The notes under the pieces: generated by a model
Database searches by the model: none
Seen by the model: the letters and a program-made list of their open reading frames with translations, nothing else
What the model was told of the DNA's origin: nothing
Source: Alistipes provencensis
GTDB lineage: Bacteria; Bacteroidota; Bacteroidia; Bacteroidales; Rikenellaceae
NCBI RefSeq assembly: GCF_900083545.1
Contig: NZ_LT559262.1
Location: 248,001-312,000, forward strand
Direction: 5' to 3'
DNA length: 64,000 bases
Part shown: piece after piece, positions 17,163-25,520 of the stretch
Layout: each line of letters begins with the position of its first letter
Numbering within the stretch: position 1 is the stretch's first letter
Made by a program: the position numbers and the translations under genes

Positions 17163-18605
17163 ATGGATACCGAAAAACAACATACAGGCGCCTGCAAACC
17201 CGAAGTGGGCCGCGGATGCGCCTTCTGTAACTGCGGCTCGGAGGCCGAAGCCAAGCTCTGCGACGGCTGCTTCAAGCTCCACGAGACCCCTTGGCTCGAG
17301 GAGTACCCGGTCAACGTGCCGACCGACGTGGTCGAGGTGCGCTTCAAGAACACCCGCCGCGCGTTCTACCAGAACACCAACAACCTGCCCCTCAAACGGG
17401 GCGACATCGTGGCCGTCGAGGCGTCGCCGGGCCACGACATCGGCGTGGTGTCGCTCACGGGCGACCTCGTGGCGCGGCAGATGCGCCGCACGGGCTTCAA
17501 CCCCTTCAACGGCGAATACAAGAAGATCTACCGCAAGGCCAAACCCTACGACATCGAAAAGTGGCAGGAGGCCATCGCACTGGAACACGAGACGATGATC
17601 GCCTCGCGCCAGATCGCCGCCGACATGGGGCTGAACATGAAGATCGGCGACGTGGAGTATCAGGGCGACAAGATCAAGGCCATTTTCTACTACATCGCCG
17701 ACGAGCGCGTTGACTTCCGCGAACTCATCAAGGTCTTCGCCGAGCGGTTCCACATCCGCATCGAGATGAAGCAGATCGGCGCCCGTCAGGAGGCAGGACG
17801 CATCGGCGGACTGGGCGCCTGCGGCCGCGAGCTGTGCTGCGCATCGTGGATGTCGAGTTTCTCGAGCGTCACCACGGGTGCCGCCCGCGTGCAGGACATC
17901 TCGCTCAACCCCCAGAAGCTGGCCGGGCAGTGCTCGAAGCTCAAGTGCTGCATGATGTACGAATACGACACCTACGTCGACGCCCGCAAGGAGTTCCCGC
18001 GGCTGCGCGAACCGCTGCAGGCCGCCGAGGGCGAATGGTTCTGCGTCAAGAGCGACGTGCTGGCCGGCACGATGACCTTCTCGTCGTCGAAAGAGGCGAT
18101 GGCCAATGTCACCACGCTGCCCGTCTCGCGCGTGCGGGAAATCATGGCGCTGAACCGTCAGGGCAAGAAGGTCGACCGGCTTCAAAACGCCGACGACATC
18201 CGCCCGGCGGTCGAGGAGCCGACCTACCGCTCCGAGGAGGACAGCATCACCCGCTTCGATCAGGCCAAACGCCGCAAGCGCGGAGGCCGCAACAACAAGG
18301 GCCGCGGCGACCGTCCGCAGCAGGAGGGCGGCGACAACAACCGCCAACAGGCTTCGGGAGAGGCACGCGAGGAGCGCCAGCGCCGCCCGCAGCGCCCGAA
18401 CAACGGCAACAACGGCGGCGAACGGCCCCGTAACAACCATCCCGAGGGCAACAACGGCCCCCGCGAACCCCGCGAGAACAACGGCAACCGGGAGGGCGGC
18501 AACCGCAGCCGCAACAACCGCCGACGCCGTGGCAACGGAAGCAACGGAAGCGGCAATAACGGTAACAACGGCGGCAATAACGGCGGAACGCCCCAGAACC
18601 AATAA
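17163..18605 (+). CDS. ricT: PSP1-domain protein RicT (YaaT-like)
   Basis: The 480-aa protein has the conserved PSP1/RicT core at about residues 55-330, with the Cys motifs LGACGRELCCASW and CSKLKCCMMYEY that bind an iron-sulfur centre in Bacillus RicT. In Bacillus the Y-complex (RicA-RicF-RicT) controls RNA maturation; partners in Bacteroidetes are not established. Two additions are visible. An N-terminal Cys cluster (CAFCNC...CDGC, residues ~20-40) could bind a metal. The ~110-residue C-terminal tail is Asn/Gly/Arg-rich, of low complexity and basic, which suggests RNA binding. gldH follows after four bases, an arrangement I recall from other Bacteroidetes. Confidence 0.9.
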   Translation: MDTEKQHTGACKPEVGRGCAFCNCGSEAEAKLCDGCFKLHETPWLEEYPVNVPTDVVEVRFKNTRRAFYQNTNNLPLKRGDIVAVEASPGHDIGVVSLTGDLVARQMRRTGFNPFNGEYKKIYRKAKPYDIEKWQEAIALEHETMIASRQIAADMGLNMKIGDVEYQGDKIKAIFYYIADERVDFRELIKVFAERFHIRIEMKQIGARQEAGRIGGLGACGRELCCASWMSSFSSVTTGAARVQDISLNPQKLAGQCSKLKCCMMYEYDTYVDARKEFPRLREPLQAAEGEWFCVKSDVLAGTMTFSSSKEAMANVTTLPVSRVREIMALNRQGKKVDRLQNADDIRPAVEEPTYRSEEDSITRFDQAKRRKRGGRNNKGRGDRPQQEGGDNNRQQASGEAREERQRRPQRPNNGNNGGERPRNNHPEGNNGPREPRENNGNREGGNRSRNNRRRRGNGSNGSGNNGNNGGNNGGTPQNQ

Positions 18606-18609
18606 CGCG

Positions 18610-19050
18610 GTGAAAGCTTCGGCACGGCATATCGCCGCGGCCACGGCGGCCGCGCTGCTGGCCGGAGGGTGCATCTCGCCTCACCAGTCGGCGGCTACGG
18701 ACGTCGATCCGTTCCGCTGGGAGCGGGGAGCCGAAATCCGCCTGCCGAACGCCGATACGGTCACCCTGCGCGACGCGGAGGTGTTCCTGCGCTGCAACGA
18801 CCGTTTCGCCGAAGACACGCTGACGCTCCGCATCGCGACCATCGCCCCCGACTCGCTCCGCTTCGAGGAGCCGTTCCGGCTGGTCATCCCCCGCGGCGAG
18901 AGCCCGGCCCCCCTGATGCGCGAGGTCGCCGTACCCTACCGCATCCGCATCCGGTTCACACAGAGCGGCGACTACCGCTGCATCCTCACGCCGACACGTC
19001 CCGTCCGCGGGGTCGAGGCCGTGGGCATTAACATAGAGAAAAGCGAATGA
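18610..19050 (+). CDS. gldH: GldH-like gliding motility lipoprotein
   Basis: The 146-aa protein starts at GTG 18610, because the lipoprotein signal (HIAAATAAALLAGGC) follows directly; upstream ATGs in this frame lie inside ricT. The mature part (DADTVTLRDAEVFLR-like region, then FRLVIPRGESPAPLMREVAVPYRIRIRF) fits the GldH family. GldH is needed for gliding in Flavobacterium and occurs in many non-gliding Bacteroidetes, where it is often linked to type IX secretion. No other gld or por gene is in the window. The family call rests on the lipobox, size and position after ricT. Confidence 0.7.
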   Translation: MKASARHIAAATAAALLAGGCISPHQSAATDVDPFRWERGAEIRLPNADTVTLRDAEVFLRCNDRFAEDTLTLRIATIAPDSLRFEEPFRLVIPRGESPAPLMREVAVPYRIRIRFTQSGDYRCILTPTRPVRGVEAVGINIEKSE

Positions 19051-19062
19051 ACCGTCCGCAAC

Positions 19063-19115
19063 GTACACCATCTCCCGCCCTGAGGGAGGGCCGGTGTGGG
19101 GTCGGATTTGCAAAC
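19063..19115 (-). repeat. Dispersed ~53-nt hairpin repeat, copy 1
   Basis: The reverse complement of this segment matches 55525-55576 at about 45 of 53 positions by hand alignment. Both copies hold a CCCTCCCTCAGGG(A/C)GGG palindrome followed by AGATGG and GTAC. Copy 1 lies between gldH and trmB. It is probably a mobile or REP-like intergenic element. Confidence 0.7.
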
Positions 19116-19199
19116 GCGGCGGTACGCCGCGAAGAACAACCGACGACGACGCCATTGCGATCGCCCCGAATTACTACTTAGATAACTGTCTGATCACTT

Positions 19200-19949
19200 A
19201 TGGGCAAAGACAAGCTCCGGAGGTTCCGCGAGAATCTCAGTTTCGAATGTTTCGTACAACCCGAATTCGACGAGGTGTTCCACCGCGACCACCCGCTGAA
19301 AGGGAACTGGCGCCGCGATTTTTTCCACAACGACCATCCCATCGTGCTGGAGCTGGGCTGTGGCAAGGGTGAATACACCGTGGCGCTGGCCGAACGCGAC
19401 CCGATGCGCAACTACATCGGCATCGACATCAAAGGGGCCCGCATGTGGCGGGGCGCCCGGACCGCCACCGACCGCAAGATGCACAACGTGGGTTTCCTGC
19501 GCACCCGCATCGAATTCATCAATGCGCTATTCGCCGAGGGCGAGGTTTCCGAAATCTGGATCACCTTCCCCGATCCGCAGCTCAAGACGCGGCGGGCCCG
19601 CAAGCGGCTCACCTCGCCCGTCTACCTGACCTACTACGCCCGCCTGTTGGAACCCGGCGGAGCCATCAACCTCAAGACCGACTCCAAACACCTCTACGCC
19701 TATACCGACGAGGTGATCCGCCGTTTCGGGCTTCCCTGCGAGGTCTCCGAACCGGATATCTACGGCACGGGCTACGCCGACGAGGTGCTCTCGATCAAGA
19801 CCGCCTACGAAACGCTTTTCCTCGGCATGGGGCTCCCGATCACCTACACCCGCTTTTCGCTCGGCGAGCGCCGCGACTTCCCGTGGTTCGACTGGGAGGA
19901 GGACGACAAAGCGGAAAAGGACAACGAAGCCGAAAGGCAGCTCCGGTAA
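19200..19949 (+). CDS. trmB: tRNA (guanine-N7-)-methyltransferase TrmB
   Basis: The 249-aa SAM-dependent enzyme methylates G46 in the variable loop of tRNAs. The SAM-binding motif is VLELGCGKGEYTVALAERD (residues ~49-67), followed by YIGIDIKGARMWRGA. The family motif IWITFPDPQLKTRRARKRL and the C-terminal FxTxxE-like part (SIKTAYETLFLGMG) are present. The C-terminus has an acidic/basic extension (WEEDDKAEKDNEAERQ). The start at 19200 fits the family. The GNAT gene follows after 11 bases. Confidence 0.94.
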   Translation: MGKDKLRRFRENLSFECFVQPEFDEVFHRDHPLKGNWRRDFFHNDHPIVLELGCGKGEYTVALAERDPMRNYIGIDIKGARMWRGARTATDRKMHNVGFLRTRIEFINALFAEGEVSEIWITFPDPQLKTRRARKRLTSPVYLTYYARLLEPGGAINLKTDSKHLYAYTDEVIRRFGLPCEVSEPDIYGTGYADEVLSIKTAYETLFLGMGLPITYTRFSLGERRDFPWFDWEEDDKAEKDNEAERQLR

Positions 19950-19960
19950 CCCGACCCTCC

Positions 19961-20455
19961 ATGACGATCGACACCCGACGGCTGGAAATCCGGCTTCTCG
20001 ACGCGACGCAGCTCTCGCTGTGGCTCGGCGACCTGCCCCGGCTGGAGCGGGAGATGAACGCCATCTACCGGGCCGAACCCCTCGCGGGCGTGTTCCGGAC
20101 CATCGTCGAAGGACAGCTCGTGGCGACTGCCGCCGATCCCGCAAACCCACAATGGCACAGCTTCTGGTTCATACTCCGCAAAACGGACCGGAGCATCGTC
20201 GGTTCCGCGCTTTTCAAAGACCGACCCGACCCCGAAGGCTGCGTCGAGATCGGCTACGGACTGGGCCCGGCATTCGAGGGCTGCGGCTATATGACCGAGG
20301 CCGTCGAAGCCCTCTGCGGCTGGGTCCTGCGACAGCCGGGAGTCCGCCATGTCACGGCCGAAACGGACGCCGACGGATACGCCTCCCAACGGCTGCTGCA
20401 ACGGTGCGGATTCCGCGAACGGAGCCGCGACACGACCGTCCGATGGATTCGGTAA
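19961..20455 (+). CDS. GNAT family N-acetyltransferase
   Basis: The 164-aa protein is of the RimJ/RimL-like GNAT type. It has a diverged N-terminal helix, RKTDRSIVGSALFKDRP (strand 4), CVEIGYGLGPAFEGCGYMTE (motif A with the Q/R-x-x-G-x-G/A region replaced by AFEGCGYMTEA, as is common in this subfamily), and VRHVTAETDADGYASQRLLQRCGFRE (motif B). It would transfer acetyl from acetyl-CoA to a protein N-terminus or small amine; the substrate is unknown. The ATG at 19961 is preferred over the longer frame that overlaps trmB. It is likely co-transcribed with trmB. Confidence 0.85.
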   Translation: MTIDTRRLEIRLLDATQLSLWLGDLPRLEREMNAIYRAEPLAGVFRTIVEGQLVATAADPANPQWHSFWFILRKTDRSIVGSALFKDRPDPEGCVEIGYGLGPAFEGCGYMTEAVEALCGWVLRQPGVRHVTAETDADGYASQRLLQRCGFRERSRDTTVRWIR

Positions 20456-20527
20456 CCTCCCCGGTCGGAGCCACCGCCATGAACCACGATAACCGGTCAC
20501 CCCAACACGCCATCCGCTCTCCAAGAG

Positions 20528-20545
20528 CGGACAGCGTCCGTTTTT
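20528..20545 (+). terminator. Terminator after the acetyltransferase gene
   Basis: CGGAC-AGC-GTCCG is followed by five T. A second small stem (CCGCTCT / AGAGCGG) lies just upstream and overlaps it, so alternate folding is possible. Confidence 0.6.
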
Positions 20546-20574
20546 GGCGTTGATTGAATTTTTCACTATATTTA
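20543..20574 (+). promoter_or_regulatory. Promoter of ung
   Basis: TTTG (20543-20546), a 20-base spacer and TATATTTA (20567-20574) fit the Bacteroidetes promoter with one mismatch. The -33 box overlaps the T-tract of the preceding terminator. Confidence 0.55.
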
Positions 20575-20609
20575 TCCGACCAAAAACGAAAAAAACTATC
20601 CCGAAAACC

Positions 20610-21272
20610 ATGGATGTAAAGATAGCCCCCGACTGGAAAGAGCTTCTCGCCCCGGAATTCGAAAAACCCTATTTTGCCCAGCTCACGGAGTTCGTGCGGC
20701 AGGAGTATGCCACACGGCGCGTTTTTCCCCGCGGCAGCAACATCTTCCGGGCCTTCGACAAATGCCCGTTCGAAAAGCTGAAAGTGGTCGTCATCGGTCA
20801 GGACCCCTACCACGGTCCCGGACAGGCCAACGGGCTCTGCTTCTCGGTCGCAGACGGCATTCCCTTCCCGCCCTCGCTGCAAAACATCTTCAAGGAGGTC
20901 GCCGACGACACCGGGACGCCCGTTCCCGCGACGGGCAACCTCGACCGCTGGGCCGAGCAGGGCGTGCTGCTGCTCAACGCCGTGCTGACGGTCCGCGCCC
21001 ACGAGGCGGCCTCGCACGCCGGACACGGCTGGGAGACCTTCACCGACGCCGTAGTCCGCGCCATCGCCGAGCGCAAGCAAAATATCGTCTACATGCTCTG
21101 GGGCAGCTACGCCCAACGGAAAGGCGCCATTGCCGATCCCCGTCAAAACCTGATCCTCAAAGCCGTGCACCCCTCGCCGCTGTCGGTCTACCGCGGGTTC
21201 TTCGGCTGCCGTCACTTCTCGCAGGCCAACGAATACCTCCGCACTGTCGGCAAAGAGCCGATCGTGTGGTAA
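20610..21272 (+). CDS. ung: Uracil-DNA glycosylase
   Basis: The 220-aa family 1 enzyme removes uracil from DNA at the start of base excision repair. The water-activating motif GQDPYHGPGQANG spans residues 63-75, with Asp65 as the catalytic base. VLLLNAVLTVR, the uracil pocket, follows, and HPSPLSVYRG near residue 188 holds the catalytic His and the DNA-intercalating loop. The length is close to E. coli Ung (229 aa). The frame is open upstream to 20544, but the ATG at 20610 fits the family and lies past the promoter. Confidence 0.96.
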   Translation: MDVKIAPDWKELLAPEFEKPYFAQLTEFVRQEYATRRVFPRGSNIFRAFDKCPFEKLKVVVIGQDPYHGPGQANGLCFSVADGIPFPPSLQNIFKEVADDTGTPVPATGNLDRWAEQGVLLLNAVLTVRAHEAASHAGHGWETFTDAVVRAIAERKQNIVYMLWGSYAQRKGAIADPRQNLILKAVHPSPLSVYRGFFGCRHFSQANEYLRTVGKEPIVW

Positions 21273-21289
21273 CCCCCCCCCAAAGCACA

Positions 21290-21327
21290 AAAATCCCGGC
21301 CTCGCTTGTCAAGGCCGGGATTTTTTA
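21290..21327. terminator. Bidirectional terminator between ung and rpoD
   Basis: The stem AAATCCCGGCCT / AGGCCGGGATTT has a CGCTTGTCA-type loop and A/T runs on both sides. It lies between two convergent genes. A run of nine C (21273-21281) sits between it and the ung stop. Confidence 0.9.
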
Positions 21328-21343
21328 CGGACTGCGGGATTCG

Positions 21344-22204
21344 CTATCCCAGATAGGATTTCAGCAGTTTGCTGCGCGACGAGTGGCGGAGGCGGCGGAT
21401 GGCCTTCTCCTTGATCTGCCGCACGCGTTCGCGCGTCAGGTCGAACTTCTCGCCGATCTCCTCGAGGGTCATCTCCGAGGTGCCGATGCCGAAGAAATAC
21501 TTGATGATGTCGCGCTCACGCTCCGTCAGTGTCTCCAGCGCGCGGTCCACCTCCGTCGACAACGACTCGTTGATCAGCCCGCGGTCGGCGTTGGGCGAAT
21601 CGGGATTCACCAGCACGTCCAGCAGCGAGTTGTCCTCACCATCGGCGAACGGCGCATCCACCGAGACGTGGCGGCCGGCGACACGCAGCGTGTCGGTGAC
21701 CTTCTCCTTCGGAAGTTCCAGCTCCGTGGCCAGCTCCTCGGGTGACGGCGTGCGCTCGTGCTCCTGTTCGAAGCGGGCGAACGCCTTGTTGATCTTGTTC
21801 AGCGACCCCACCTGATTCAGCGGCAGGCGCACGATGCGCGACTGCTCGGCCAGAGCCTGAAGGATCGACTGGCGGATCCACCACACGGCATAGGAGATGA
21901 ACTTGAAGCCGCGGGTCTCGTCGAACTTCTCGGCGGCCTTGATCAGTCCGAGGTTGCCCTCGTTGATCAGGTCCGGGAGGCTCAGCCCCTGATTCTGGTA
22001 TTGCTTGGCTACGGAGACCACGAAGCGCAGATTGGCTTTGGTCAGCTTCTCAAGTGCCTCTTGGTCTCCTTTTTTAATTCGCTGGGCGAGTTCCACCTCC
22101 TCCTCGACCGTGATGAGCTCCTCCTTGCCGATTTCCTGCAAGTACTTGTCCAGCGAGGCGCTCTCGCGGTTGGTGATGGACTTTGTGATTTTTAATTGAC
22201 GCAT
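21344..22204 (-). CDS. rpoD: Primary RNA polymerase sigma factor, Bacteroidetes type
   Basis: The 286-aa sigma-70 protein is the short Bacteroidetes form without region 1.1. Region 1.2 ([16 protein letters not shown]), region 2 ([20 protein letters not shown], then [18 protein letters not shown] for -10 recognition), region 3, and region 4 with a helix-turn-helix ([23 protein letters not shown]) are all visible. It would read the TTTG/TAnnTTTG promoters found across this window. It lies 55 bases behind htrA on the same strand, an order seen in other Bacteroidales, and is probably co-transcribed with it. Confidence 0.96.
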   Translation of the reverse strand: MRQLKITKSITNRESASLDKYLQEIGKEELITVEEEVELAQRIKKGDQEALEKLTKANLRFVVSVAKQYQNQGLSLPDLINEGNLGLIKAAEKFDETRGFKFISYAVWWIRQSILQALAEQSRIVRLPLNQVGSLNKINKAFARFEQEHERTPSPEELATELELPKEKVTDTLRVAGRHVSVDAPFADGEDNSLLDVLVNPDSPNADRGLINESLSTEVDRALETLTERERDIIKYFFGIGTSEMTLEEIGEKFDLTRERVRQIKEKAIRRLRHSSRSKLLKSYLG

Positions 22205-22259
22205 ATTTATTCTAACTACCTAAAAATTATTTCACTGCAAAACCCGCCCGGGTCCGTAC

Positions 22260-23744
22260 CTACTCCACCAGCGTATAGCTTGCCGAGCGTCCGTTGGGAT
22301 AGACGCCGTCGATCGAAGTGACCTTCTCCGTCATCCGCTGCATGTCGCTGAGCGCATAGACCGGGCGGTCGTTGATGTGAGTAATTACAAATCCCTGCTT
22401 AACACGGGCACGGGCCAGAATTCCGTCGGCCTTGATGCCGACCACCTGTACGCCGCCCTTGATATCGAGCTCGCGGCACAGTTTGGCGCCCGCATCGGCG
22501 AACTTACCTCCGAGGGCCTCGACCACGTCGATATCCTCCTTGGTAACCAATTCCGTTTTACCAGCTTTATTACGCAAAGTGACGTCAAATTGTTTCACCT
22601 TGCCGTCTCTTTTTACCGATAATTTAACCGTATCGTTGGGTCGGCGCTTGGCAACCTGCTCCTGAAGCGTCGAGGGGTCGGTGACTTTCACGCCGTCGAT
22701 GTCCAGAATGATGTCGCCCTTGCGGATTCCGGCCTCCGAAGCCGAGCCGCCCTCGATCACACCGGCCACATAGGCCCCGCCGAGCTCCTTAATACCCAGC
22801 TCCTTGCCCTCCTCGTCGAGGAAGTCCTGATCCACGACGCGGAACTGGATGCCCAGCAGTGCGCGCTGTACGACGCCGAACTCCTTGAGGTCCATCACGA
22901 CCTTCTTGACGATCGACTCGGGAATGGCGAACGAATAGCCCACATAGCTGCCCGTCTGCGACTTGATGAGCGTGTTGATGCCCACCAGCTCGCCGTGGGT
23001 GTTGACCAGCGCGCCGCCCGAGTTACCGGGATTCACCGCCGCGTCGGTCTGGATGAACGCCTCGATACGGAAGTCGTTGGGAATCACACCCAACTGACGC
23101 GCCTTGGCGCTCACGATGCCGGCCGTGATGGTCGACTGCAGGTCGAACGGCGAACCGATCGCCAGCACCCACTCGCCCAGACGTAGCGCGTCGGACGATC
23201 CGAAAGCCAGCGTCGGCAGCCCCTCGGCCTCGACCTTCAGCAGCGCGAGGTCCGTCGCCGAGTCCTTGCCGATGAGCTTGGCGTCGAACGAACGGCCGTC
23301 GTTGAGTTTCACCTTGAGTTTCGAGGCGCCGTCCACCACATGGTTGTTCGTGACGATGTACCCGTCCTCCGAAATGATGACGCCCGAACCGCCCGCACGC
23401 TGCTCGCGGTACTGCGGACGTCCGTCGCCGCGGCCGTAGTCCTGCGGAATGCCGAAGAACTCAAGGAACGGATCGTAACCGCCCCTACGCTGGGGCATCT
23501 CGACCTGTTGGATGGCCTCGATGTTCACGACGGCTTTCACTGCATTCTCGGCGGCATAGGTCAGGTCGGGATACTGCTCGGCCTGATACGAGGTAAACTG
23601 CGCGCCCAGCGCGGGAGTGCGTTCCACCTCGCGCTCGACATATTGTACCGAATCACTGCGGTCGCCCGCAACGGTCCACGCCGTAAGTCCGCCGGCTGCG
23701 GCCGACACGGCAACTATTCCTAAAATCAAAAATGCCTTTTTCAT
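22260..23744 (-). CDS. htrA: Do/HtrA family periplasmic serine protease
   Basis: The 494-aa DegP/DegQ-type protease and chaperone acts on misfolded envelope proteins. An N-terminal signal anchor (AFLILGIVAVSAAAGGLTAW) leads to the protease domain with catalytic triad His135 (TNNHVVDG), Asp165 (ATDLALLK) and Ser242 (GNSGGAL). Two PDZ domains follow (about 300-390 and 400-494). The Asp/Gly-rich loop with GRGDGRPQYREQ lies before the triad. It is the first gene of a likely htrA-rpoD unit. The upstream region has no clear TAnnTTTG box, so control by an alternative sigma factor is possible. Confidence 0.95.
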   Translation of the reverse strand: MKKAFLILGIVAVSAAAGGLTAWTVAGDRSDSVQYVEREVERTPALGAQFTSYQAEQYPDLTYAAENAVKAVVNIEAIQQVEMPQRRGGYDPFLEFFGIPQDYGRGDGRPQYREQRAGGSGVIISEDGYIVTNNHVVDGASKLKVKLNDGRSFDAKLIGKDSATDLALLKVEAEGLPTLAFGSSDALRLGEWVLAIGSPFDLQSTITAGIVSAKARQLGVIPNDFRIEAFIQTDAAVNPGNSGGALVNTHGELVGINTLIKSQTGSYVGYSFAIPESIVKKVVMDLKEFGVVQRALLGIQFRVVDQDFLDEEGKELGIKELGGAYVAGVIEGGSASEAGIRKGDIILDIDGVKVTDPSTLQEQVAKRRPNDTVKLSVKRDGKVKQFDVTLRNKAGKTELVTKEDIDVVEALGGKFADAGAKLCRELDIKGGVQVVGIKADGILARARVKQGFVITHINDRPVYALSDMQRMTEKVTSIDGVYPNGRSASYTLVE

Positions 23745-23866
23745 AATGAATTAAAGTGGTTAAGTTCTATTAATCAGAGGCAACTTCATTACATAAGCTA
23801 TGCGTTTAGATTTCAATTTCGTAGGACAAACGCACAATAACGTCCGGTTAGTATGTCCTTTTCGCA

Positions 23867-23904
23867 CAAAAATCGGGACATCCTGAGCGGACACCCCGAT
23901 TTTT
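23867..23904 (-). terminator. Terminator after metK
   Basis: The stem AAAATCGGG...CCCGATTTTT lies 16 bases past the metK stop, with an internal GTGTCC / GGATGT extension. The rest of the 175-base gap to htrA holds an AGGACA...TGTCCT inverted repeat (23823-23859) of unknown role. Confidence 0.7.
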
Positions 23905-23919
23905 CAGCGTACACGTCCG

Positions 23920-25230
23920 TTAAAGGCCGAATTCCCGTTTGATCTGCTCCACGGCGTCGAGTTTCTCCCAGCCGAAGAACTCGATTTCGCGCTCGACCTC
24001 GGCGCCGTTCTCCCAGACCTTCTCGGTCCGGGTGTAGGGACGGTTGCCGAAGTGTCCGTAGGAAGCCGTGGCCTCGAAGATCGGGTTTTTCAGCCCGAAA
24101 CGCTTCACGATGGCCGCGGGACGCAGGTCGAAGAGCTTACCGATGCGGCGGGCGATCTCGCCGTCGGTCATGCCTTTCAACGCCTCGGGACGGGGCGAGT
24201 TATAGGTCTCGACGTAGATCGACAGCGGTTCGGCGATGCCGATGGCATACGACAGCTCCACCAGAATCTGGTCGGCGACACCTGCCGCCACGAGGTTTTT
24301 GGCGATATGACGCGCAGCATAGGCCGCCGAGCGGTCCACCTTCGAGGAGTCCTTGCCCGAGAATGCACCCCCGCCGTGTGCGCCGCGGCCGCCGTAGGTG
24401 TCGACGATGATCTTGCGCCCCGTGAGGCCCGTATCCCCGTGGGGACCTCCGATCACGAACTTGCCCGTGGGATTCACATGCAGGATGTAATCGTCGCCGA
24501 TCAGCTCCGCCAGTTGGTCCCCGGCGCGTTCCAGACGCGCCTTGACGCGCGGAATGAGGATCGTGCGCACATCCTCGCGGATTTTATCCTGCATCTGCTT
24601 CTCCGCCTCTTTCTCGCTGCGGCCCTCTCCCGGAAGGATGAACTCGTCGTGCTGTGTCGAAACGACGATCGTATGCACGCGCAGCGGCTTGTTCGTCTTC
24701 TCGTCGTACTCGATCGTCACCTGCGACTTCGAGTCGGGACGCAGGTAGGTCATCACCTCGCCTTCGCGCCGGATGACGGCCAGTTCCTTGAGAATCACAT
24801 GCGAGAGAATCAGCGTCGCAGGCATCATCTCGCGGGTCTCGTTGCAGGCATAGCCGAACATGATGCCCTGATCGCCGGCGCCCTGCTCCTCCTCGGCTTC
24901 GCGGACAACGCCTTGGTTGATGTCCGACGACTGTTCGTGGATGGCCGACAGGATGCCACACGAGTTGCAGTCGAACTGATACTCGCTCTTGGTGTAGCCG
25001 ATGCGGTTGATGACGCGGCGCGTGACGGCCTGCACGTCGACATACGCTTCCGAACGCACTTCACCGGCCACGACCACAAGTCCCGTGGTGCAGAGGGTTT
25101 CGCAGGCGACCTTCGAGTTGGCGTCGCGGCGCAGGAATTCGTCGAGGATTGCGTCGGAAATCTGATCCGAAACTTTATCGGGATGCCCCTCGGACACCGA
25201 CTCCGATGTAAATAAAAAGCCCATTTTCAT
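23920..25230 (-). CDS. metK: S-adenosylmethionine synthase
   Basis: The 436-aa enzyme makes SAM from methionine and ATP. The family signatures are present: [20 protein letters not shown] (N-terminal ATP/metal site), [12 protein letters not shown] (signature 1) and [19 protein letters not shown] (signature 2 with the phosphate-binding Lys and Asp). It is longer than E. coli MetK (384 aa), with the extra length in the central and C-terminal parts, as is usual in Bacteroidetes. The start is ATG 25230 or ATG 25224. The ~140-base leader contains a SAM-II-like element, which would let SAM repress its own synthesis. Confidence 0.96.
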   Translation of the reverse strand: MKMGFLFTSESVSEGHPDKVSDQISDAILDEFLRRDANSKVACETLCTTGLVVVAGEVRSEAYVDVQAVTRRVINRIGYTKSEYQFDCNSCGILSAIHEQSSDINQGVVREAEEEQGAGDQGIMFGYACNETREMMPATLILSHVILKELAVIRREGEVMTYLRPDSKSQVTIEYDEKTNKPLRVHTIVVSTQHDEFILPGEGRSEKEAEKQMQDKIREDVRTILIPRVKARLERAGDQLAELIGDDYILHVNPTGKFVIGGPHGDTGLTGRKIIVDTYGGRGAHGGGAFSGKDSSKVDRSAAYAARHIAKNLVAAGVADQILVELSYAIGIAEPLSIYVETYNSPRPEALKGMTDGEIARRIGKLFDLRPAAIVKRFGLKNPIFEATASYGHFGNRPYTRTEKVWENGAEVEREIEFFGWEKLDAVEQIKREFGL

Positions 25231-25290
25231 ACATTTTAATGGTTAAACGTATAAAATGGGAAAAATTGGCTGCTTGGAAATAAAAAATGT

Positions 25291-25342
25291 GCTGCTTTAG
25301 CGATTTTTTATTGTGGTTTGCAATCAGTCAAATCTTTCCACA
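25291..25342 (-). promoter_or_regulatory. Candidate SAM-II (SAM-alpha) riboswitch in the metK leader
   Basis: On the minus strand the 52-nt segment reads, in order: UGUGG, AAA, GAUUUGACUGAUUGCA, AA, CCACA, AUAAAAAAUC, GCUAAAG, CAGC. UGUGG/CCACA gives stem P1. GAUUUG...UUGCA in the loop and AUAAA...GCUAAAG after the stem match the conserved parts of SAM-II RNAs as I recall them, including the length of about 52 nt. CUG in the loop can pair with CAG at the 3' end to form the pseudoknot. It lies between the TATCTTTG promoter box and metK, 60 bases before the ATG. Lack of overlap with the ribosome site is unusual. Confidence 0.65.
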
Positions 25343-25367
25343 TTTCCCCGCTTGACAGACGGGACTG

Positions 25368-25375
25368 CAAAGATA
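25368..25375 (-). promoter_or_regulatory. -7 promoter box of metK
   Basis: TATCTTTG is a perfect TAnnTTTG. Transcription from here would include the candidate riboswitch and a small CCCG...CGGG stem before it. Confidence 0.65.
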
Positions 25376-25395
25376 GGCATAATTTCGGAATCTGC

Positions 25396-25427
25396 AAAAC
25401 AAAAGCCACCGCATCGGGCGGTGGCTT
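25396..25427 (-). terminator. Terminator downstream of tkt
   Basis: The stem AAGCCACCGC / GCGGTGGCTT is followed on the minus strand by TTTTGTTTTG. It lies about 95 bases after the tkt stop, past the duplicated tkt end. Confidence 0.75.
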
Positions 25428-25448
25428 CTGCACATTATATATAAGGTA

Positions 25449-25484
25449 CTATTTTCCGAGCATCCTCTTTACTTCGGCGGCTAC
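25449..25484 (-). pseudogene. Duplicated 3' end of tkt
   Basis: This 36-base stretch matches the last codons of tkt (25521-25556) at 34 of 36 positions. It would encode VAAEVKRMLGK and a TAG stop, against VAAEVKKMLGK in the gene. The 36 bases between the two copies show no further match. It looks like a scar of a recombination or gene-replacement event at the tkt end. Confidence 0.7.
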
Positions 25485-25520
25485 TCAAAATCGTTGCCGC
25501 TGAAGGTCCGACGATTACTG

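Noticed and set aside
21273..21281. Nine-C tract after the ung stop as a phase-variation switch
   Set aside because: It lies between a stop codon and a terminator of convergent genes, so a change in length would alter no reading frame.
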